From assembly GCF_030518155.1 (NCBI RefSeq), contig NZ_JAULRU010000617.1:124001-188000 (forward strand): a stretch of 64,000 bases of DNA. Reading direction: 5' to 3'. This stretch comes from Gilvimarinus gilvus (lineage in GTDB: Bacteria > Pseudomonadota > Gammaproteobacteria > Pseudomonadales > Cellvibrionaceae). Below are positions 20,264 to 28,539 of this stretch, in pieces. The notes beneath the pieces are model-generated. The model was given only the letters and a program-made list of their open reading frames with translations, did not search any database and was not told where the DNA came from. Both the position numbers and the translations under genes were made by a program. The first letter of the stretch is position 1; the number at the start of each line of letters is the position of its first letter.

Positions 20264-21211
20264 TTAGTGGTAATGGCAGTACAACAATGAGCGGCCAAGT
20301 ACCTCAATCGGAGGTGTCCCGCCACGGTAGCTACTACAGGCCGCATAACCCTCTTCTTTTAACGGCTGTTTAATATTGGGGACTACACCGAAACTTTCGC
20401 TCCTGCTCTGATGAATCATCCGGTTTATCAAGGCGAGTGGGTTGTCAACTGGCTTAAGTCGGTGGCTGGGGTCTACATGCGAATGGTAGTGAATCACTTT
20501 TGGAGAGACGCCTTGTTTGTCACCGACCGAGCAGTGGATCGGATAGTTTTCTGCTAGCGACAGATGTTCAAGCTAAATGCCCGACTCATGCACCGCAAGA
20601 CCAAACGACATTTAATCAATGTGTTTTTGGTAAGCTTCCGGAATCAGATTGAGATTTTCTATCAACCAGCGAGCCCAGCGTGGCCAAGATTCCTGGAGCG
20701 CATGAAAGTGGTCGTTCGGAATCGTGTATAGCCCGCCATTGCAGTTAATGGTAGGTGGTAGATGTTCGCCGAAACTTGTAATAATAGTAGAGGAGCACGG
20801 CAATACTGCTGTCTCCAATAAATCGTGCCAAACTTCGACCGGTGGGTTGGCGAGATCGACGATCTTGGCACGTACCGATGCGGTCGAGAGGAGGGGTTCG
20901 ACTGATTGAGCAAAGGCAGTGTCAGTGTCGCAAAGGATGCAAAAATCTGCTTTGGTCAATTCTGGAGTTTTAAGCTGTGTCAGCTTGTTGCGGTATGGGT
21001 GATCTGGGTGGAATGGATCTACATTTTGAATACGCACGCCCATTGATCGTAGTGACCAAGTGATTTATGAGCAACGGCCGGGTGGTGTATGTACTATCAG
21101 GCGCGAGGGTGAAACGCCGGCAAGATCCATAAGAGGCCAGGCCCATATAAGCGCCTGAACGGCGAATTTCGGTTTATCCGCCAGAACACAGTAGTTGGTA
21201 ATATTTGACAT
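20264..21211 (-). pseudogene. Decayed glycosyltransferase-like gene
   Basis: Reading from an ATG at 21211 gives a continuous protein-like sequence broken by stops at 21065-21067 (TAA), 20612-20614 (TAA) and 20573-20575 (TAG), then by a frameshift near 20497. The pieces join sensibly: MSNITNYCVLADKPKFAVQA; MGVRIQNVDPFHPDHPYRNK; ADFCILCDTDTAFAQSVEPL; KHID-stop-MSFGLAV; and VIHYHSHVDPSHRLKPV. This resembles a GT-A-fold transferase with a CDTDTAF metal-site-like motif. At least four lesions make it a clear pseudogene. The exact family is not recognised. Confidence 0.75.
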
Positions 21212-21221
21212 TTTTTTGTGA

Positions 21222-21256
21222 ACAAAAAAGGGAGGCCCGCTGGCCTCCCGGTTCGT
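21222..21256 (-). terminator. Intrinsic terminator after the tail-fibre-like gene
   Basis: On the minus strand, GGGAGGCC and GGCCTCCC form a GC-rich stem around a short AGCG loop and are followed by TTTTTTGTT. It lies just after the stop of the 21277-22863 gene. Confidence 0.85.
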
Positions 21257-21276
21257 TGGTTCCTATTTCGAAATGC

Positions 21277-22863
21277 TCAGGAATCTTCGAGCTCATCCAA
21301 ACGGGAACGAAGCTCGTCAATTAATTTTTGCTGCTCAATAGTATACAGTGTCAACTCTTCCACTTTCTCCATCATTTTTACATGCCCTTCCGTCAGGTCA
21401 AGGCCGTCCCGAATAATCTCGTCGGCAGGTCGAATGTTCGGAAGATGGCCGTTTTCGAGAATGAATGCTTCCACTTCCCTGATGGGCATCAATGCGTAAC
21501 CGTCCTTGAATACGTAATCCGGATACACGTTGGATGCTGTAGTCAGTGTCCCGGTAATCGTAATGTTTCCTGCGCCGTCGAGTTCAAACTCTGCTCCGCC
21601 GCTTCCGACTTTGGTGAAACGAATTAATTCGCTACCGGTTGTGGCAATCACCCAGTCGTTGTCGTTGGCGGAATTATCTTCAAAATGGATTCTTCCGCCG
21701 CCATTGTTCGTCATGGTCAATAAAGTTCGATCAGCGACCGTTCCGGAGGCTTCTTCGATTTTTGCCGCCGTCGATCCGCTCGTCCCACGGACATGAAGTT
21801 TCGTATCAGGGCCATCCGTTCCAAGACCCACATCACCATCTGCCGCGACAAAAATGGAGTCATTGGGTGCGTTCGGCTTGATTCGGAACGGCAGTTTACT
21901 ACCATTAGTCACATCCCGGATAAAGAAATTGGTTTCATTACCCGCCACATCCCAGGATTGCGGGGTAAAGCCCGAGCTGCCGTCCTGCTCCAGGCGCAGG
22001 GCCGGCGTGTTGCCGTCCCTCATATGAGCTTGCACCACCGGGGTGCTGGTACCCATGCCAATGTTGCCCGCGTCGCTTATGTACAGCGAGTTAGTGGGCG
22101 CGTTTCCAACAACTGTGAGCGGGGTTTTTCCAGTGGTTATGTTATCGATCGAGAACTTGTTCGCGCCTCCATTGCCGCTGTCGTTCGCTGTCAGCTGCCA
22201 ATCGTGATTCGGAAAGCTTGCCGAGGTACTGGTATCGTCGAACTTAATCCTAAGATTATTTTCCTTTAACCTGAGGGTATCGAAGCCAAAGTTCTCGCTA
22301 CTGGTACAGTCAGTCCCAACACACAAGCTGCCTTGGATTTCGACATCTTGGACAAATGTCTGTTCTGCGGTAACGTCTAATTCGATCGTTTCCGTAACTG
22401 CCACTTTGGAGGCCCGGAAACCTGCTGGCTTGTAGGGTGACTCTTCGACGTTCGGGTTAACAATCTGGCCACCTACAACCGAGAATGTGCCCGAGTGGCC
22501 CTGCAACGGCTGCGAGTCTACAGGTTGGTCACTGTTACGATCGCGAGTGACTCCGTAAATTCCCATAACCTGCAACTCGTAGCGATAGGTACCATCGGGC
22601 ATTCCGCCTTCGACCATAACGGCCGGAACGAACTCTACCGGCATTCCAGACTGGAAGCTTTTGCGCAAGTAGAAACCCTCGGGACCTTTAATAATAAGAT
22701 CCACCTCGGCATCAATACCCGCCACGCTTTTGGGAGCGAAAGCTAATGATTCATTCAGAATTTGACTTTCAAAAAGAGACGTCTCTTCAGCGTTTGACCA
22801 AGAACACGTCGCAGCAATGACGGCCGCGAATATGGTCAGTTGAAATTTTTTGTAAGCGTTCAC
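21277..22863 (-). CDS. Secreted protein with tail-fibre-like C-terminal region
   Basis: A GTG at 22863 with AGGGA seven bases upstream gives 528 residues beginning with a signal peptide (YKKFQLTIFAAVIAATCSWSNA). A beta-rich middle follows, with repeated blocks such as NSLYISDAGNIGMGTSTPVVQ, DSIFVAADGDVGLGTDGPDT and ITGTLTTASNVYPDYVF, typical of trimeric fibre proteins. The C-terminus (DGYALMPIREVEAFILENGHLPN, then VEELTLYTIEQQKLIDELRSRLDELEDS) is the tail-fibre-type neck plus a coiled coil. No S74 endosialidase chaperone signature is seen. It lies downstream of the 1641-residue repeat protein on the same strand, so both may be surface structures. Confidence 0.7.
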   Translation of the reverse strand: MNAYKKFQLTIFAAVIAATCSWSNAEETSLFESQILNESLAFAPKSVAGIDAEVDLIIKGPEGFYLRKSFQSGMPVEFVPAVMVEGGMPDGTYRYELQVMGIYGVTRDRNSDQPVDSQPLQGHSGTFSVVGGQIVNPNVEESPYKPAGFRASKVAVTETIELDVTAEQTFVQDVEIQGSLCVGTDCTSSENFGFDTLRLKENNLRIKFDDTSTSASFPNHDWQLTANDSGNGGANKFSIDNITTGKTPLTVVGNAPTNSLYISDAGNIGMGTSTPVVQAHMRDGNTPALRLEQDGSSGFTPQSWDVAGNETNFFIRDVTNGSKLPFRIKPNAPNDSIFVAADGDVGLGTDGPDTKLHVRGTSGSTAAKIEEASGTVADRTLLTMTNNGGGRIHFEDNSANDNDWVIATTGSELIRFTKVGSGGAEFELDGAGNITITGTLTTASNVYPDYVFKDGYALMPIREVEAFILENGHLPNIRPADEIIRDGLDLTEGHVKMMEKVEELTLYTIEQQKLIDELRSRLDELEDS

Positions 22864-23031
22864 GTTTTGTTCCCTCTTCAATATGCGCTCGCAAGCGAGC
22901 TCTATGCCGTTTAGGTGCGACCATTGGGCCACACCCGATAATTGCTTTTCCGTCGTTTAAATATCTCTCACGGATTACTTGCCATACATTATAGTCTTTA
23001 GTTGTTCACCACGCCGAGGGCCGGCCTATAT

Positions 23032-26000
23032 CTACCCGTACCCCGCTTTGTGGTTTGTTGCTCGCAAAGCTCGCCAGCCAACGGCGAGTAATAACAACGT
23101 CAGTAAAATAAGCCACTTGAAGCTAATCGCAGGGAGCGACGCCGGCGACCTGGCAGCCTGACCAATCGCCAAGCTGGCGGTGGCAGTGCCGCTGTCACCG
23201 GAGCTCGAAGTCAACGCGCCACTGGTGCTAACAATTGTGCCATTGGCAATACCAAGCACATCAACCTGGAGGGTGCATTGACTACTTGCAGCAACACTGC
23301 CCCCACTGAACCCAATCGTAGTGGCTCCGGCGATAGCTGTCACAGTGCCGCCGCAGCTGCTGGAGGCGTTCGGCGCCGTGGCCACTTCGAGCCCTGCCGG
23401 CAGGTTATCAGTAAACGCAAGCGAGCTCGCGGCCAAGGTGCTGGCGCTGTTATCGATAGTAAACGTCAGTGTTGTAGTGCCGCCAAGGGCTATATCACTG
23501 GGCACAAACGCTTTGGCGAATGTCGGAGGCGCCACAACTTCCAGTGCTGCCGAGGCTGGATCGGCCACAGGCTGAGCGCTACTCGTTAGACTGGATGTGA
23601 CACTGCTGTAATTGCCTGGGGTGGCGGTACTCGGTACCAATAGCTCAACATCAAATGTACAAGACCCACCAGCGCCTACCGTCCCACCACTGAATGTGAG
23701 CAAGCTGGCACCGCTAACTTGAGAGCCGCTACCACAGACATCGTTAATCGGTGTATTAGTTGCGGTCAAGCCCGTCACCAGATCATCCAAATCATCACTA
23801 AAAGCCAGTACAGTTGCGGCATTGGCCGGATCCGGGTTGGTAATTTGGTAGGTAGCCGTGGTTGTCGAGTCGGGCGCGACAGTACTCGGGTCAATGACCT
23901 TGGTGAGTACAAGAGGCTCGATCACCAGATCCGCACTGTCTGCCGCTGCTGCAACCGGGATACCCTGGCGCGTAGCGGAGGCAGCACTGGTGGTATTGGT
24001 ATAAGTACCGGTCGGCGCATCGACCGGTACGCGCACTGGAACCACCACGGTGCAAGAGCCGCTTGCGGGCAGGTTGCCCCCCGTCAGCGCAACAATACTT
24101 GTGCCAGTGAGCGACGATCCGGCACCACAGGTATCGGCAATCGGTAGCCCTTCAGCCACCAGGCCCGAAAGGACAGTATCGAGGTCGTCGGTCAGCGCAA
24201 TGTCTGTGAGAGCAAAGACCGAGCCGTTAACAACCGACAATTCCATTTCGACCAAGCCACCCGGTATCACAGGCTGGGTGCGGAATGACTTGAGCAGGAC
24301 AAAGTCACCTATGACGACATCAATAATGTCGGTAGCAGCGCCGCTGGTTCCGGAGCTCGATGTTAATGCACCCGAAGTATTAACAAATGTCCCCTCGGCG
24401 TTGCCGACAACATCAACTTGAATGGAGCACTGGCCGCCGGCGGCAACACCGCCACCGCTGAGCGCGATAGTGCCCGCTCCTGCGACAGCCGTTAGGGTGC
24501 CGCCGCAGGTGTTGGAGGCATTGGGCGCGCCGGCGACAACGAGGCCGGCGGGCAGGTTATCGGTAAACGCCAGCGAGCTCGCGGCCAAGGTGCTGGCGCT
24601 GTTATCGATAGTAAACGTCAGTGTTGTAGTGCCGCCAAGGGCAATGGCATTGGGCATAAATACCTTTGCGAATGACGGCGGTGGCTCGATCTGCAAGATG
24701 TCCGAGACCGCAGCAGACACATATAACCCGTTGCTCGTCAGATTCGATGTAATGCTATTGAAGCCGCCCGGTGTGGCCGACACCGGCACCTGCAGCTCGA
24801 CATCGAAGGTGCAAGATTGGCCGGGGCCAAGTTCGCCACCACTGAAGGTTAACAGGCTGGTGCCGCCAAGTTGCGAGCTGGCGCCACAAATGCTGGTCTG
24901 CGGAGTGTTAGTTGCAATCAAGCCAGCGATTACAGCGTTAAGGTCGTCGGTAAACGACAACCCACTAATTCCAGCAGTGGCATCGAAATTTTCTAGGGTA
25001 AAACTCAATGTCACGGTATTGCTCGCAGCACTGGGCCCGGAAAAACTCTTTAAGAAATCAACATTGTTGATGCTCAGTGTATCGCTCGCAGCAATGCCGG
25101 TGGCTGCTACGCCACCGACAGCACCGGTGACAGCGGATGTGGTGCTAGTGGCGCTGCCAGTAGCGTTGCCGGGGATCCGCAATGTTACCGAAAAACTGCA
25201 CGATTGACCTGCAGGCAGAGCACCACCCGTAAAGTTAAGAGTGCTGGTACCTGACAATTGAGAGCCAACACCGCATATACCGTTTTGCGTACCGCTTTCC
25301 GATTCCAAACCATTGAATACCGCATCCAGATCGTCAGAAAAACTGATATCGGCAACCGAATCAGTAAGGCTATCGTTGGTAAGGGTGAACGCCAGCGTCA
25401 CAGTTCCACCGGGAGTGCCCGGGTCATCCGTAAACTGTTTAACCAGCGAAAGCAAGTTGTTGTCCACGATCAGATCGTCCTGAGCGTTACCGAACGGAAC
25501 GAATCCTCCATCGAGAGTCGCGCTGCCTGCGCCAGTGGTGTTGACGTAGGTCCCTGTGGCAGCACCCGGCGGCACCTGAACGGTCACATCGAACGTACAC
25601 GACGCCTGCGGTGCCAGCTCACCACCGATGAAAAATAAGAGACTGTTACTGCTCAAACCGACGACCTGAGAGCCACTACCACAGATGTCATCTAACGGCA
25701 GGCCGGTCGCGACGAGGCCAGACAGAGCGTCGTCAAGATCGTCGGAAAAAGTGATGCTGGTGGCATCGAAATCTGGGTTGGTATTCGTAATAGTGAAACG
25801 CAGCGGCAGGCTAGCCCCCGGCAGCACCGGGTCTCCAATAAACTCTTTAGTGAGCTCGACAGCGGAGATAAGCAGATTGTCATTGGCCGGTAAGCCGCTG
25901 GTTGACACCCCGCTCACCGTTGCCGAGACGTCACTTGTGGTATTCGGGTGGACGCCCGGTGCGGCTCCAGCGGGTACGGTCAGGTCAACACTAAAGGTAC

Positions 26001-27957
26001 AGGTTGCGCCCGCGGCCAGTGATCCGCCAGTGAAGCTGAGCGAGGATGTACCCGTGATCGACGAGCCTGCACCACATATGTCAGTCTGAGGCAGCCCGGT
26101 GGCCACCAGCCCGGTAAGGACAGCGTCGAGATCATCGGTAAAGGCAATACCGGTGGCACTACCGGGGGCGAATTCGCTATGCTCCAGTGTAAATTCCAAC
26201 GTCACAGTGGCCCCTGAATCCACGGGATCTCCGAGGAACGATTTGGTTAATCTAGGAGCGCCGACCACGGCCAGTGAGTCTGCGGCCGCGGGGCCAGTGC
26301 GGGTTTGGCTGTCAACCGTTGCGGTAATCTCGCTCGTGGTGCTGAGTAACGATTCGGAGGGGGCCCCAACCGGCACCTGCAGAATGACCTCAAAAGTGCA
26401 GCTTGCACGAGGCGCCAAATTGGCGCCTGAGATATTCAGCTGAGGGATGCCACCAACTGTATTTACGAAGATAAACGATCCAGCGCCACAGAAACCGTTG
26501 GCCGGCAGACTGTCAACACTAAGCGACCCAACAACAATGTCGGTAAACGCTATGGATGTGGCGCTGGCGCTGGTGCTGGTATTCTCAATGGTGAATTCGA
26601 GACGCGTCGTATCACCAGCTCCCACAGGATCATCCAAGAACATCTTAGTCAGCACGGGAAATACGTCAACGACCAGATCGTCAGAGGCAGGCTGGCCGCT
26701 GATCGGACCGCCGGCAGTACTGCCGGTAACCGCACTGGTGGTGTTGGCATAGCTGCCCGGGGTTGCACCAGCAGGTACATTGAGAGTCACTGAAAAAGTA
26801 CAACTCGCTCCTGAGCTCAAAGATGCACCGGTCAGCGTCAGCACGTTTGTGCCGGTCAGGCTTGAACCGGTACCACAGATATCATTGGCTGGCAGTCCGG
26901 TGGCAACAAGCCCCGACAAGGTGGCGTCGAGGTCGTCCGTAAAGGTGATATCGGTGACTGTCTCGACACGGTCGAAGTTGGTGATCTGAAACTCAAGGGT
27001 TGCAGTCCCGCCCGGGAGGACTGGGTCATCAATGAAATTCTTGATCAGTGCCAGTTCGTCGACTACGACTTCGACCGAAGCGCTCGCCATGCCGCTACCT
27101 AGAGGAGAGGAGAAGCCGGAGACGGAGGTTAGCTCCTCAGTCCGGTTATTCAGCGTTCCCACGCCTGTGGCCTGAACATCGACGGTAATCGTGCACATGG
27201 CACCGGGGGCAAGAGTGCCAGGGTCTGCAAAATCATTGGCGAGGGAAATAGTGCTACTTCCAGGCACAGCAGTCAGTACACTGCCGTTGCAATCATTGAC
27301 AGCGTTGGCGGGGCTGGAAACTTCAAGGCCCACGGGAAGCGCATCAGTGAAAGCCAAACTACTCATAGCATCGGCATTCAGCGAGTTGTCGATCGTAAAA
27401 ATCAGGGTACTGCGCGCACCGAATTGCACCGAGCTCGGGGCGAAGCTCTTGGTGAAACCAGGGCGATCATCGGCAATCGTCAGCGTATCCGGCGCCGGGC
27501 CGCTGTTGCCGGCCGAAGAGGTCAAGTCGCCGGAGTTGTTGTTGTACGCGCCTGGCGTAGTGCCGGTGACATCGACTGTGACCTGACAACTACTGGACCC
27601 GCCGACAAAACCGTCGCTCAGGGTGATGGTCGTGCCGCCGGCTGGCGCCGTCAGGGTCCCACCGCAATCATTGCTAAGAAAGGTAGGATCGGCGATTGTC
27701 AGCTGTCCGGGACCGAGTGATGGGAGGTTATCAGTAAAAGCCAGGTCGGTAACCGGCGAGGCGGTGCCGTTGTTGATCGTGAAGGTCAGCGTGCTAACAC
27801 TGCCGGGGCCGATAATGTCAGGGGAAAACGTTTTCGAGAAAGTCGGTTGAGCCGCCACCTCGCCGGCGAAGGCTAGAGCAAAAAAAGTGGTGATAACCGA
27901 GATGATAAACCGCCGGAACCTACCCGACCGGTCGGCCGCCGCTTGCGTTGAGTGCAT
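23032..27957 (-). CDS. Large exported repeat protein, 12 DUF11-like repeats, C-terminal sorting signal
   Basis: This 1641-residue protein has a signal peptide (about residues 15-36, ending FAGEVAAQ) and twelve immunoglobulin-like repeats of about 125-135 residues. Each starts with a pattern like LTKSFLGDPV, continues LEFTIxN...SxIAFTDDLD, then CGAGSxLTGTxxLxxTGGxLxxGxSCTFxVxLxVPxGxxxGxYxNTTS. Repeats 9 and 12 are nearly identical in DNA (23401-23490 against 24553-24642 differ at two of 90 bases). The C-terminus LPAISFKWLILLTLLLLAVG followed by WRALR resembles IPTL-CTERM-type sorting signals: short motif, membrane helix, basic tail. Two cysteines per repeat could form disulfides. Probably a cell-surface stalk or adhesin; function is inference. 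Confidence 0.8.
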   Translation of the reverse strand: MHSTQAAADRSGRFRRFIISVITTFFALAFAGEVAAQPTFSKTFSPDIIGPGSVSTLTFTINNGTASPVTDLAFTDNLPSLGPGQLTIADPTFLSNDCGGTLTAPAGGTTITLSDGFVGGSSSCQVTVDVTGTTPGAYNNNSGDLTSSAGNSGPAPDTLTIADDRPGFTKSFAPSSVQFGARSTLIFTIDNSLNADAMSSLAFTDALPVGLEVSSPANAVNDCNGSVLTAVPGSSTISLANDFADPGTLAPGAMCTITVDVQATGVGTLNNRTEELTSVSGFSSPLGSGMASASVEVVVDELALIKNFIDDPVLPGGTATLEFQITNFDRVETVTDITFTDDLDATLSGLVATGLPANDICGTGSSLTGTNVLTLTGASLSSGASCTFSVTLNVPAGATPGSYANTTSAVTGSTAGGPISGQPASDDLVVDVFPVLTKMFLDDPVGAGDTTRLEFTIENTSTSASATSIAFTDIVVGSLSVDSLPANGFCGAGSFIFVNTVGGIPQLNISGANLAPRASCTFEVILQVPVGAPSESLLSTTSEITATVDSQTRTGPAAADSLAVVGAPRLTKSFLGDPVDSGATVTLEFTLEHSEFAPGSATGIAFTDDLDAVLTGLVATGLPQTDICGAGSSITGTSSLSFTGGSLAAGATCTFSVDLTVPAGAAPGVHPNTTSDVSATVSGVSTSGLPANDNLLISAVELTKEFIGDPVLPGASLPLRFTITNTNPDFDATSITFSDDLDDALSGLVATGLPLDDICGSGSQVVGLSSNSLLFFIGGELAPQASCTFDVTVQVPPGAATGTYVNTTGAGSATLDGGFVPFGNAQDDLIVDNNLLSLVKQFTDDPGTPGGTVTLAFTLTNDSLTDSVADISFSDDLDAVFNGLESESGTQNGICGVGSQLSGTSTLNFTGGALPAGQSCSFSVTLRIPGNATGSATSTTSAVTGAVGGVAATGIAASDTLSINNVDFLKSFSGPSAASNTVTLSFTLENFDATAGISGLSFTDDLNAVIAGLIATNTPQTSICGASSQLGGTSLLTFSGGELGPGQSCTFDVELQVPVSATPGGFNSITSNLTSNGLYVSAAVSDILQIEPPPSFAKVFMPNAIALGGTTTLTFTIDNSASTLAASSLAFTDNLPAGLVVAGAPNASNTCGGTLTAVAGAGTIALSGGGVAAGGQCSIQVDVVGNAEGTFVNTSGALTSSSGTSGAATDIIDVVIGDFVLLKSFRTQPVIPGGLVEMELSVVNGSVFALTDIALTDDLDTVLSGLVAEGLPIADTCGAGSSLTGTSIVALTGGNLPASGSCTVVVPVRVPVDAPTGTYTNTTSAASATRQGIPVAAAADSADLVIEPLVLTKVIDPSTVAPDSTTTATYQITNPDPANAATVLAFSDDLDDLVTGLTATNTPINDVCGSGSQVSGASLLTFSGGTVGAGGSCTFDVELLVPSTATPGNYSSVTSSLTSSAQPVADPASAALEVVAPPTFAKAFVPSDIALGGTTTLTFTIDNSASTLAASSLAFTDNLPAGLEVATAPNASSSCGGTVTAIAGATTIGFSGGSVAASSQCTLQVDVLGIANGTIVSTSGALTSSSGDSGTATASLAIGQAARSPASLPAISFKWLILLTLLLLAVGWRALRATNHKAGYG

Positions 27958-28539
27958 ATTATCTGCCCTGATATTCTTGTTGTTACGGTATGGTTAAGCT
28001 AAGTTGAACCGACCGTTTTTAAGTTATAACCCCCATTACCACCCCCGATATGGCAATTAACCTAAGTTAGTTGCATGTTGGGGCCCCTTGTGGCTGCCTG
28101 CAAAGCAAATAATGCGGACCTCTGTACAGAATAGCATCACAGACCATCCGTGAGAAGCGTCACACTTCATAATTCACCTTGTTGGGGCGGAAAATGGCTA
28201 CGCACACCCACTGGCGGCCTTCCTGAGACTCCCACTCGCCGGCCCGTCAATAGCGGCCGACGCTAATGAGCACTGGAAACCCGTGCTTAACCGATCTATC
28301 ATCGGCGTCAGATCAGGGGGCAGGCTCCACCTCACTGAGCCGGGACTCTTTTTTAAGGATTATTTAGAACGTCTTGAGATCTGCACGCAGTAATACCAGG
28401 CTCGAGGCGACAACACATTATGGCTTTTCACTAACTGAGAGCACCCCGTGACAGCCCCCACCCATGGCCGCACGCTACGATCCCTAGACTGTAGGTAGAA
28501 AACCAAAAGAAATCGAAAAAGCTTGGAGCAACCCACTCA
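27958..28539. other. Divergent intergenic region, 582 bases
   Basis: This gap separates the minus-strand repeat protein from the plus-strand CRTAC1-like operon, so it must hold two promoters. I see no confident -35/-10 pair. A GGCTC/GAGCC stem (28328-28346) followed shortly by a run of six T could be a weak terminator. No protein-like frame or RNA gene is evident. Confidence 0.4.

Noticed and set aside
24422-25207. A 261-residue frame and several others on the plus strand opposite the repeat protein
   Set aside because: They follow from the codon composition of the repeats on the minus strand, recur with the repeat period, and lack ribosome sites and recognisable motifs.
23032-27957. Periodic repeats that could suggest a CRISPR or satellite array
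   Set aside because: The period is about 380-400 bases, in frame, and coding; there are no short identical repeats with unique spacers.
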